This document shows, piece after piece, positions 1 to 4,868 of a DNA stretch of 5,455 bases. Each line of letters starts with the position of its first letter. The stretch's first letter is position 1. The translations under genes were made by a program, and so were the position numbers. The DNA is taken from the NCBI GenBank assembly GCA_902792495.1, contig CADBAC010000165.1, positions 1 to 5,455 of the forward strand, written 5' to 3'. This stretch comes from Ruminococcus flavefaciens (GTDB lineage: Bacteria > Bacillota > Clostridia > Oscillospirales > Ruminococcaceae). Below the pieces are notes generated by a model. It saw only the letters and a program-made list of their open reading frames with translations, did no database searches and had not been told where the DNA came from.

Positions 1-796
1 GCAGGCAAATGCACAGCTTGGCATTACCAGACTTGCGATGCTTGCGACAGCCAACCCAGAGGACCGCGCCGAGGTCATGGAGTCTACAGATGTAGCACAT
101 ATTACAACAAGGGAGCTGGAGCAGCTCCTTGCTGAGAAAAAACAGCAGGGTGAGCAGCTCGCCCTCCTCCAGGAGGAGAGCAAAGCAGAAACAGAAAAGC
201 TTCAGGCGAAGCTTGCCGCAGAAGCTGCAAGGTCTGCCGAACTGGAAGCCAAGCTTGACGAGATCGAGGCTCAACCGAAGGAAGTCACAGTCGCCACGAA
301 AGAAGTCATCAGGGAAGTCCCCGACAAGAAGACCGAGAAAAAGCTCAAGGACGCAGAAAAGGAACTGAAGCAGAAGGAGACCGAGCTTCAGAACGCGAGA
401 GCTCTGAAGATTAAAGCGGAGCATGAGAAGGCAGCTCTTGAAGCTAAGGTCGCAGAGCTACAGAAAGCAGCCGAGAAGCCGCCCGAGAATGCCGACAAGA
501 GCAATTTCAAGGTGATGCTCTCCACAGTCTATAGAGATATGCTCGGGCTTGTTGAGTTCATCAATGGCACCAAGAACACGGAGGAGCGCAAGCAATATTT
601 CAAAAAAGCTCTCGAAATACTGCACGTTTGCGAGGATAGCATCAAGAAGATAGAACTTCCCGTAGATATGCCAAAGCAGTCCCTGACGTCTCGCGGAGTT
701 GTTGATATCAACAATATGAAGCCGATATCAAGCAGCAGCAACGTGGACTATGACGATTACGACTACGACGACGAGGAGAAAGATGACGATGAATGA
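1..796 (+). CDS. DUF3102-like coiled-coil phage protein (5' partial)
   Basis: The open frame runs in from the left edge (first full codon at base 2). The residues before the first ATG at 38 (QANAQLGITRLA) fit the family, so the true start lies upstream of the window. The opening segment, with LGITRLAML, a P-E-D-R-x-E-V-M stretch and ITTRELEQLL, resembles the end of the DUF3102 domain found in phage and mobile-element proteins of Firmicutes. Counting from the ATG at 38, a long charged, Ala/Glu/Lys-rich coiled coil follows (about residues 27-145). Then comes a more globular helical part (about 155-205, around FKVMLSTVYRDMLGLVEFI), and last a very acidic Asp/Tyr tail (235-252). No catalytic motif is visible and the family role is unknown; a DNA- or partner-binding scaffold is only a guess. 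Its stop overlaps the next gene by 14 bases. Confidence is high for the gene, moderate for the family. Confidence 0.78.
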   Translation, partial: QANAQLGITRLAMLATANPEDRAEVMESTDVAHITTRELEQLLAEKKQQGEQLALLQEESKAETEKLQAKLAAEAARSAELEAKLDEIEAQPKEVTVATKEVIREVPDKKTEKKLKDAEKELKQKETELQNARALKIKAEHEKAALEAKVAELQKAAEKPPENADKSNFKVMLSTVYRDMLGLVEFINGTKNTEERKQYFKKALEILHVCEDSIKKIELPVDMPKQSLTSRGVVDINNMKPISSSSNVDYDDYDYDDEEKDDDE

Positions 797-1145
797 TTAT
801 GAAGTCACCCCTCGCAAGCGTCAAATGAAGCTCAGGAGGAAATGCTCCTGCGGTGGCACTGCTGAAATCGTAGACGGCGAGCCTACGGAATTAGGAGCGA
901 AAATGCTCCGCGAGTACGGTCTGACACCGTCTCGCACTTATAAAGCCGTGTGCAGCTCCTGCGGTAAGAGCACCGCGTCCTTTCCCTGCGGCGACGAGGT
1001 AAAGGCGGACTGGAACCGCCTGAATCCTCGCATATATCTCAATCGGCACGACTGCCCCATGGCATATATCGAGCACCAGACGCTGCAATTCGCAGCTGTC
1101 GCCCCTGACTTTTACTGTGCGAAAGGAGCCGACCATGAACCGTGA
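783..1145 (+). CDS. Lar-like zinc-ribbon protein with C-terminal extension
   Basis: A 120-aa protein starting at ATG 783, with GAGGAG at 773-778 four bases upstream; ATG 789 (ten bases from the same site) is equally possible. An upstream in-frame ATG at 750 would only add a Thr-rich run that is the previous gene read out of frame. Two knuckles are seen: C21-S-C23-G-G and C57-S-S-C60-G, then a W77-N-R ending. This order (CxxCGG, CxxCG, WNRR) is that of Lar-family restriction alleviation and related phage zinc ribbons. The first knuckle is C-x-C rather than C-x-x-C, which is unusual. About 39 residues follow the usual end, with a further Cys/His (RHDCPM). Known Lar modulates type I restriction; whether this homologue does so is inference. 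It ends 11 bases inside the next gene. Confidence 0.66.
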   Translation: MTMNDYEVTPRKRQMKLRRKCSCGGTAEIVDGEPTELGAKMLREYGLTPSRTYKAVCSSCGKSTASFPCGDEVKADWNRLNPRIYLNRHDCPMAYIEHQTLQFAAVAPDFYCAKGADHEP

Positions 1146-1548
1146 TAATATCAACAAAATGTCACTGATAGACCTTTTATCGAAAATCTCAAAAGGAATA
1201 GACGAGTGCCTCTATCAGGTGCTCTCAGACTGCAAAGACGCGGAGAAGCGCTCGCGCTGCGAGAAAATGCACTCATGCTATGACTGCTTGTCCGCATGGC
1301 TGAACGAAGGAGGCAAAATCATGTTTATAGACGGCAGATGGTACACAGAGCCGGAAGTCAAAGCGTCTATTACGGAACTGAAAAAGAAGCTCTCGGAAGA
1401 TACATACTCACAGGAACTTGAAGCCAGGGTGAAGCTGCTCCAGGAGTTCCTCCAGTGTGTCAGGTCATACTTCGGAACCACCTGCAGCTGGATAGACCTT
1501 TTTGAGGAAGACGCAAAGAAGCTTCTGGAAGGGGCTAAAAATGACTGA
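1135..1548 (+). CDS. hypothetical phage protein, Cys-containing, coiled coil
   Basis: 137 aa. The start at ATG 1135 is set by AAAGGAG (1122-1128) six bases upstream; the in-frame ATG at 1117 lies before that site and was not used. The N-terminal half is helical with five cysteines (C25, C33, C42, C48, C51). It ends in the pattern C-Y-D-C-L-S-A-W-L-N, a C-x-D-C...W-L-N signature that I recall from several small clostridial phage proteins of unknown function. A short linker (FIDGRWYTEPE) leads to a Lys/Glu-rich coiled coil (about 74-107), then a C-terminal helical part with two more cysteines. The spacing does not match a classical zinc finger, so metal binding is only possible. It overlaps both neighbours by 8-11 bases, as expected for translational coupling. 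Function not recognised. Confidence 0.7.
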   Translation: MNRDNINKMSLIDLLSKISKGIDECLYQVLSDCKDAEKRSRCEKMHSCYDCLSAWLNEGGKIMFIDGRWYTEPEVKASITELKKKLSEDTYSQELEARVKLLQEFLQCVRSYFGTTCSWIDLFEEDAKKLLEGAKND

Positions 1549-1858
1549 TAGAAAGTATCTTGCTATTTCTATAAAACACACAGAATACAAGTGGAAGTTT
1601 GGCGTTCTATGTGTTTTATGGGGCTATCATAGGACCAAAGACAATGAAAAACGTTGTTTTGGCGGCTACACAGAAGATATCAAATCAGCGGAATTGTACA
1701 GCATAGAAGAATTTATAAAGCACTATGGTTCAAGCATATGCTGCCCCGAACCTGTGAAAATGAGCCCGAATTTATGCAAAAAGTATAAGAAGTATGATAC
1801 AGTTCTTATACTCGAAAGCGACTATCAGGCATATTACGATATGTGCAAGGAAAGGTGA
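1541..1858 (+). CDS. small hypothetical phage protein (105 aa)
   Basis: The start is ATG 1541, with AAGGGG (1529-1534) six bases upstream; it overlaps the previous stop by eight bases (ATGACTGA). The product begins MTDRKYLAISIKHTEYKW and contains LWGYHRT, a Lys/Arg-Cys-Phe-Gly-Gly-Tyr segment, and ends with LCKKYKKYDTVLILESDYQAYY. It is rich in Tyr and Lys, with no membrane segment and no catalytic motif I can name. From memory, proteins with the same opening (LAISIKHTEYKWKFG) and CKKYKxYDTVL ending recur in clostridial prophages, always without a function; this could not be checked here. Base composition drops sharply at this gene: 20 G+C in the 60 bases 1561-1620, against 40 in 961-1020. 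That suggests a recombination joint between it and the genes to the left. Confidence 0.72.
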   Translation: MTDRKYLAISIKHTEYKWKFGVLCVLWGYHRTKDNEKRCFGGYTEDIKSAELYSIEEFIKHYGSSICCPEPVKMSPNLCKKYKKYDTVLILESDYQAYYDMCKER

Positions 1859-1862
1859 TATT

Positions 1863-2069
1863 ATGCCAGAGAAAAACAAGTGGGAATATCATGAACTCGT
1901 CATAACAGGCGAAGGAACGACAGATTTTTATGTATGCCCGAAATGCAAAGGAGCATTTGCGACAGATTTATGTCAAGTGAACGGCGCATTTGAGATTGAC
2001 GCAGGAGAAAGCTTTAAATTCTGCCCTTACTGTGGAAAAGAGTTAGGAGGAGTCGAGCATGAGACATGA
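1863..2069 (+). CDS. small zinc-ribbon protein (68 aa)
   Basis: The start is ATG 1863, four bases after the previous stop, with AGGAAAGG in the end of the previous gene (about 1848-1855) seven bases upstream. Two treble-clef style knuckles are plain: C25-P-K-C28-K-G and C54-P-Y-C57-G-K, separated by 25 residues. This is a complete four-Cys site for one zinc, with a further C37 between. The N-terminus (NKWEYHELVITGEG) looks like a short beta hairpin. Such minimal rubredoxin-like ribbons are frequent in phage accessory operons and usually contact nucleic acid or protein; the specific role is unknown. The stop (ACATGA) lies inside the start of the next gene (11-base overlap). The zinc-ribbon call is secure from the cysteines; the function is not. 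Confidence 0.78.
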   Translation: MPEKNKWEYHELVITGEGTTDFYVCPKCKGAFATDLCQVNGAFEIDAGESFKFCPYCGKELGGVEHET

Positions 2070-2349
2070 GGAAACTTCGCTTAGTATAGGATTAGTAATT
2101 CTTATAGTGCTCATAGGGATATTCGTTGAAAGCTGTTGGAGCGGATCTGTAGCTGACAGCAATATTCACTCGCACAAATATATCGTAGTCGCAGGTAAGT
2201 ACTACCCCACAGAGGATATAGAGTATATCGAAACAGATGTAGTGTTCCACGATAAGCACGTTATTACTATTCACTTTGATGACGGAACGACTTACCAAAC
2301 CCAAGAGGGTCAGTATGTGTTTGCCGAGACAAAACCTGAGGACACATAA
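2059..2349 (+). CDS. small single-pass membrane protein (96 aa)
   Basis: The start is ATG 2059 with an excellent TTAGGAGG (2043-2050) eight bases upstream. After a short charged N-terminus (MRHEET) comes one hydrophobic segment, about residues 9-24 (IGLVILIVLIGIFVES). Then a Cys (C26), and a soluble C-terminal part of about 70 residues rich in beta-type residues (KYIVVAGKYYPTEDIEYIETD, then VITIHFDDGTTYQT). No positively charged run follows the helix and R2 precedes it, which favours the C-terminal part being outside the cell. V-E-S-C only loosely resembles a lipobox, so lipoprotein processing is unlikely. Possible roles for such early phage membrane proteins include superinfection exclusion, but nothing here proves that. 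Function not recognised. Confidence 0.68.
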   Translation: MRHEETSLSIGLVILIVLIGIFVESCWSGSVADSNIHSHKYIVVAGKYYPTEDIEYIETDVVFHDKHVITIHFDDGTTYQTQEGQYVFAETKPEDT

Positions 2350-2360
2350 AGGAGGAAATC

Positions 2361-2540
2361 ATGACAGACCCATGGGACTTAATTAATATAGCATTTGAAG
2401 GGTTGGCTTGCTCTCAGCTTCCCTGCACTTATGCACTTTTTCTTGAGTGCTGTGAGGATGAGAAGCAGGAGATAGCTTCTCTCGTATGCTGCACTATGTT
2501 CAAGATATCCCGAGACATGATCCTGAAAGGAGAATACTGA
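2361..2540 (+). CDS. 59-aa cysteine-rich micro-protein
   Basis: A short gene starting at ATG 2361 with a near-perfect AAAGGAGG (2348-2355) five bases upstream, ending in TGA 2538-2540, whose last base is the first base of the next ATG. The product begins MTDPWDLINIAFEGLACSQL and ends FKISRDMILKGEY. It has six cysteines in 59 residues (17, 22, 30, 31, 43, 44), including two Cys-Cys pairs thirteen residues apart. The spacing is not that of a CxxC zinc ribbon. The sequence would fold as two or three amphipathic helices with the cysteines on hydrophobic faces. The strong start signal, the 11-base gap behind and the 1-base overlap ahead argue that it is a true gene. No family recognised. Confidence 0.68.
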   Translation: MTDPWDLINIAFEGLACSQLPCTYALFLECCEDEKQEIASLVCCTMFKISRDMILKGEY

Positions 2541-2809
2541 TGACACACGAACTGAAAATTCTTCCCGAGTTCTTCCAGCCCATCTTTGATGGTGTCAAGA
2601 ACTTTGAAATTCGTAAAAACGACAGACCGTATCAGGTTGGAGATATCCTGATACTTAGAGAAGCGAACGGACATAGCTACACAGGCCGTGAGATGCGTGT
2701 TGTAATCACATATATACTTAGGGATCGAAACTATAATAAGGAAGGATACTGCATAATGAGTATCAAACCGCTTAAAAATATCAAGAAAATAGTGAGGATA
2801 ATGCAATGA
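2540..2809 (+). CDS. DUF3850 domain protein (ASCH/PUA-like fold)
   Basis: 89 aa from ATG 2540, with AAAGGAG (2526-2532) seven bases upstream. The ATG overlaps the previous TGA by one base, so the frame upstream of it is not used. The family signature is clear. H3-E-L-K-I opens the protein, a G18-x-K-x-F-E-I-R-K-N-D-R box lies at about 18-29, and V-G-D-I-L-I-L-R-E at 33-41. Y47-T-G-R-E and V-I-T-Y-I-L strands follow, then G69-Y-C-I-M-S-I closes the fold. This is a full-length DUF3850, a small PUA/ASCH-superfamily domain widespread in phages and their hosts. The fold is usually linked to RNA or modified-nucleotide binding, but DUF3850 itself has no proven activity that I know of. It sits in the accessory micro-gene row. 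Confidence 0.87.
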   Translation: MTHELKILPEFFQPIFDGVKNFEIRKNDRPYQVGDILILREANGHSYTGREMRVVITYILRDRNYNKEGYCIMSIKPLKNIKKIVRIMQ

Positions 2810-2886
2810 CAGCGGAGCAGGAAATTCAGAAGCTCAGAAAAGAAGTCGAGACACAAGATGATCTTGATGAGTTTTTTCGAGAATGA
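2806..2886 (+). CDS. 26-aa micro-ORF, charged helix
   Basis: ATG 2806 overlaps the DUF3850 stop as ATGA, and a weak GAGG (2794-2797) lies eight bases upstream. The frame ends at TGA 2884-2886, whose bases run into the GAGGTGAT site of the next gene. The peptide is MTAEQEIQKLRKEVETQDDL followed by DEFFRE. It is a strongly charged helix with the look of a coiled-coil N-terminus. The fit between two genes, with the same overlap style as its neighbours, suggests it is translated, at least to couple the DUF3850 gene to the next one. It may also be the remnant of a longer coiled-coil gene cut by deletion. No function can be assigned. Confidence 0.42.
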   Translation: MTAEQEIQKLRKEVETQDDLDEFFRE

Positions 2887-2895
2887 GGTGATAAA

Positions 2896-3078
2896 ATGAA
2901 AAAATGTTTTTACTGTGGTAGTAAAAAACAGCACTGCAAAAGAAGCGGTGACTTGAAAGTGACAGTTGTATGTGAAAAGTGTGGATTTGAATTAAAATGT
3001 CCGACATTTGATGAAGCCTACGCGAAGGGCTACTGGAATACGACAATGAAAAATATGAAGGAAGCGGCTGTCGAGTGA
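2896..3078 (+). CDS. Lar-like zinc-ribbon protein (60 aa)
   Basis: ATG 2896 is preceded by GAGGTGAT (2885-2892), spaced seven bases from its GAGG core. The protein has C4-F-Y-C7-G near the start and C26-E-K-C29-G in the middle. It ends with the A-Y-A-K-G-Y-W47-N-T segment that in Lar-family restriction alleviation proteins reads A...WNRR. Two further cysteines (C14, C35) flank the knuckles. At 60 aa it is the normal length for these minimal proteins, and it is a second, diverged copy of the fold seen at 783-1145. An anti-restriction role is suggested by the family but not shown by sequence. It is the last gene before the long gap; its stop codon lies in the loop of a strong hairpin (3064-3086). 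Confidence 0.75.
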   Translation: MKKCFYCGSKKQHCKRSGDLKVTVVCEKCGFELKCPTFDEAYAKGYWNTTMKNMKEAAVE

Positions 3079-3086
3079 ACAGCCGC
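3064..3086. repeat. 8-bp inverted repeat (hairpin) over the stop codon
   Basis: GCGGCTGT (3064-3071) and ACAGCCGC (3079-3086) are perfect reverse complements around a 7-base loop that contains the TGA stop of the 60-aa zinc-ribbon gene. As RNA it is a strong, GC-rich stem, but no U-run follows on the + strand (ACACUACUAUU comes next). It is therefore not a classical terminator. It may stabilise the upstream mRNA, pause polymerase, or form part of a replication origin. Confidence 0.6.
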
Positions 3087-3090
3087 ACAC

Positions 3091-3106
3091 TACTATTATA
3101 ATAGTA
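3091..3106. repeat. 16-bp perfect AT-rich palindrome
   Basis: TACTATTATAATAGTA is identical to its own reverse complement. It holds TATAAT (3097-3102), a perfect -10 match on either strand, but no good -35 is found at 16-18 bases on the + strand (GTGAAC at 3075-3080 is the best, three of six matches). A dimer-binding operator, a promoter core, or an easily melted element beside the rep gene are all possible. Confidence 0.5.
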
Positions 3107-3107
3107 T

Positions 3108-3134
3108 AAAAAAAGTGCGCCGAAGCTGGCGCAT
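3108..3134 (-). terminator. intrinsic terminator for minus-strand transcription
   Basis: On the minus strand the order is a TGCGCC stem, a 6-base loop AGCTTC, the GGCGCA stem, one C and then seven T (the A-run 3108-3114 on the + strand). This is the textbook layout of a rho-independent terminator. A G-U pair (3115/3134) can extend the stem. It would stop transcripts coming leftwards out of the rep gene, where I see no minus-strand gene. On the + strand the hairpin lacks a U-run. Confidence 0.6.
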
Positions 3135-3193
3135 ATAAACCTTGTAATGGATATTAACTTTACGACCACAAAGCCGAAGGAGAAAAACGAAGT

Positions 3194-4018
3194 ATGAGAT
3201 GTGTATACCGAGAGTCACTGTATGAGTGTGGAGATTACTTAGAAGCAAATATTTACCCGGTGTATAGTAGAGGATTATCAAGAGCTAAGAAAAGAAAAGC
3301 GACTCCTGACTGTCAGCAGAAGCTGAATGAGAAAAATGCTGAGAGAAAGTTGATAAGGCTTGCAAATGCAAACTTTACTGAGAAAGATTTGAAAATAGAA
3401 TTAACATACTCACCTGAACACAATCCCGAGACTGACGATGAAGCTAATCGTCAGCTGAGGAATTTTCTCAGGCGCGTGAAAAGATATCGAGACAGTCACG
3501 GACTCACTCCGCTGAAGTACATATCAGTCACCGAGAGAGGAAAAAAGAAAGGCAGATATCATCATCACCTTATCATGAGTGGTGAGATAAGTCTCTTTGA
3601 TCTTGTACAGCTTTGGGGACTTGGAATCGTAGGAACGGATATATTACAGTTTAACGAGAACGGATTAGCCGATCTCGTCATATACATGATGAAGCAGCCT
3701 CGCAATTCAGCGAACGAGAAAAGATATACTCGTTCACGTAACCTTGTTGAGCCCGAGCCTCGACAGAGGGACGGCAGGATCATCAAGCGCGAAGCTGTTG
3801 AGCTTGCAAAGGACACTGAGAATGTGAGAGCTTACGAAAAACTTTACGAGGGTTACTTCTTCGCAGGTGCTCAGATAGTTATGAACGATGTGAACGGCGG
3901 CGTTTACATATATGCGAGATACTACAGGAAGGAGGCGGCATTTTGCAAAAAGAGGACATTGAGCAGAGCTTGCTCTTCAGCTGGGCGGACTTCGCGCAAT
4001 ATCAATACCCGGAACTAA
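3194..4018 (+). CDS. HUH-type rolling-circle replication endonuclease (Rep)
   Basis: 274 aa. All three marks of an HUH nuclease are present in order. Motif 1 is the strand L66-K-I-E-L-T-Y72. Motif 2 is Y-H123-H-H125-L-I-M, the metal-binding His pair, preceded by S-V-T-E114. Motif 3 is Y164-M-M-K167 in IYMMKQPR, with Y164 the likely nicking tyrosine. The opening (Y-E-C-G-D-Y-L-E-A-N-I-Y-P) is typical of the clostridial prophage 'rolling circle replication-associated' family (REP_ORF2-G2P type). Such proteins nick one DNA strand at an origin and stay bound to the 5' end through Tyr. The start ATG 3194 has AAGGAG (3177-3182) at a long 11-base spacing. The last 25 residues (from about 250) overlap the nuclease gene in another frame and are unlike the core, so the functional protein probably ends near YIYARYYRK. 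The fold is confident; the target DNA is unknown. Confidence 0.9.
   Translation: MRCVYRESLYECGDYLEANIYPVYSRGLSRAKKRKATPDCQQKLNEKNAERKLIRLANANFTEKDLKIELTYSPEHNPETDDEANRQLRNFLRRVKRYRDSHGLTPLKYISVTERGKKKGRYHHHLIMSGEISLFDLVQLWGLGIVGTDILQFNENGLADLVIYMMKQPRNSANEKRYTRSRNLVEPEPRQRDGRIIKREAVELAKDTENVRAYEKLYEGYFFAGAQIVMNDVNGGVYIYARYYRKEAAFCKKRTLSRACSSAGRTSRNINTRN
3929..3935 (+). promoter_or_regulatory. ribosome binding site fixing a TTG start
   Basis: AAGGAGG at 3929-3935 (within AGGAAGGAGG, 3926-3935), seven bases before TTG 3943. No ATG is present nearby in this frame. This site, lying inside the rep coding sequence, is what decides the start of the VRR-NUC gene. Confidence 0.8.
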
Positions 4019-4326
4019 AATTGCTTTATCATGTCCCAAACGAGGGAAAAAGAAGTAAAGCAACAGGAGCACGTCTAAAACAATTGGGGCTAAAGTCTGG
4101 TGTACCAGATGTGTGTCTCCCGACAGCTCACGGTGGATACATAGGACTATACATCGAAATGAAGGTCAATCCAAACAAGCCGACCAAAAATCAAAAGGAG
4201 TGGCTGCGTGACCTCCGCGGAGCAGGACACTTTACCGCAGTCGCTTACAGCTTTGGAGAAGCTCAGAAACTTATCGAGGAGTATCTGAGTCTCCCGAATA
4301 CGATAGCGAGAGGAGAAAAGAAATGA
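3943..4326 (+). CDS. VRR-NUC domain nuclease (TTG start)
   Basis: 127 aa, a stand-alone VRR-NUC of normal phage length and a member of the PD-(D/E)xK nuclease superfamily. It has E7 in the first helix (E-D-I-E-Q-S-L-L-F-S-W), H30-V-P-N-E-G, and the basic stretch K-R-S-K-A-T-G. The catalytic core follows: G53-V-P-D56, then I-E72-M-K74. Then comes K-P-T-K-N-Q-K-E-W, and G-H-F-T-A-V-A-Y-S closes the fold. D56, E72 and K74 should bind metal and cleave DNA. Phage stand-alone VRR-NUCs are thought to act on branched or Holliday-type DNA during replication or before packaging; the exact substrate here is inferred. It starts with TTG, overlaps the end of rep by 76 bases, and ends as ATGA with the next gene. 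Co-translation with rep supports a joint replication/recombination module. Confidence 0.92.
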   Translation: MQKEDIEQSLLFSWADFAQYQYPELKLLYHVPNEGKRSKATGARLKQLGLKSGVPDVCLPTAHGGYIGLYIEMKVNPNKPTKNQKEWLRDLRGAGHFTAVAYSFGEAQKLIEEYLSLPNTIARGEKK

Positions 4327-4868
4327 AGTTTAAGAAAATACAAACGCTACTTCGGCAGATAAAGACAATACAGATATGGCACGGAGAGTCAGCTCAGTGG
4401 ATAGGTGACAGTGCGGCACTCTACCCGATCTACAATCTACCCGGGCTCAATGAGAGAGCTATGCAGACAATACTCGATATCGACGATGATGCGTGGGATA
4501 AGTTTGACTTTGAAGAATTCCCAATTATGAAGCTGAACGAAGAAGATGTGATCGAAGACATGAAGCAGCTTGACAGGTTAGATATCACGCTGTACTGGAA
4601 GGGGAGAGAGCTTATTCCACTTGTCGGAGAGGGAAAGATATACTATATCCAGTCGAAGTACCTCAAGCCATTCGATGACGATATGTTACTGACATACTGG
4701 CTAAGAAATGATCCTGCATCGCTCAACCCGATCATCGGCGTGCAAGAAGGAATGTGTCTCGCAGGATTAGTAATGCCGATAATGATAGACGATAAAGTAT
4801 TCTGTGAAACGCTTTATCGAGTGTACGAGCTTACGAAACGTGAGGTCTATGGAGGCAGCGAGCTATGA
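4323..4868 (+). CDS. hypothetical phage protein (181 aa)
   Basis: ATG 4323 overlaps the nuclease stop (ATGA) and has AGAGGAG (4309-4315) seven bases upstream. The protein opens with a basic helix (KFKKIQTLLRQIKTIQIW). Then comes G-E-S-A-Q-W-I-G-D-S-A-A-L-Y-P-I-Y-N-L-P, an acidic middle (D-D-D-A-W-D-K-F-D-F-E-E-F), a strand-rich part around TLYWKGRELIPLVGEGKIYY, and a C-terminal part G-M-C-L-A-G-L-V-M-P-I-M. I recall the A-Q-W-x-(G/S)-D-x-x-A-L-Y-P-x-Y-N-L-P pattern from many clostridial prophages in the same place, between nuclease/replication genes and the sigma-like regulator, but know of no function. There is no membrane span and no catalytic motif. It ends as ATGA with the next gene. Confidence 0.75.
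   Translation: MKFKKIQTLLRQIKTIQIWHGESAQWIGDSAALYPIYNLPGLNERAMQTILDIDDDAWDKFDFEEFPIMKLNEEDVIEDMKQLDRLDITLYWKGRELIPLVGEGKIYYIQSKYLKPFDDDMLLTYWLRNDPASLNPIIGVQEGMCLAGLVMPIMIDDKVFCETLYRVYELTKREVYGGSEL

Noticed and set aside
129..368. 79-aa + strand frame rich in Arg/Lys/Ser
   Set aside because: Second-frame reading of the coiled-coil repeat codons (GAG/AAG) of the first gene.
2429..2806. 125-aa minus-strand open frame
   Set aside because: It lies opposite the 59-aa and DUF3850 genes, which have strong start signals and a recognisable family; the predicted peptide has no recognisable domain.
3097..3102. Promoter for rep at the TATAAT in the palindrome
   Set aside because: A perfect -10, but no acceptable -35 at 16-18 bases and no TGn extension, so not listed as a promoter; it may still be activator-dependent.
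2834..3169. 111-aa minus-strand open frame across the second Lar-like gene and the gap
   Set aside because: It is Ser/Phe/Tyr-rich low-quality peptide opposite a clear zinc ribbon, and it runs through the minus-strand terminator.
3941..4018. Frameshift joining Rep and the VRR-NUC gene into one protein
   Set aside because: The nuclease has its own perfect ribosome binding site and a complete N-terminus from TTG 3943, and the Rep core is complete before it. No slippery heptamer is evident beyond a short TTTT.
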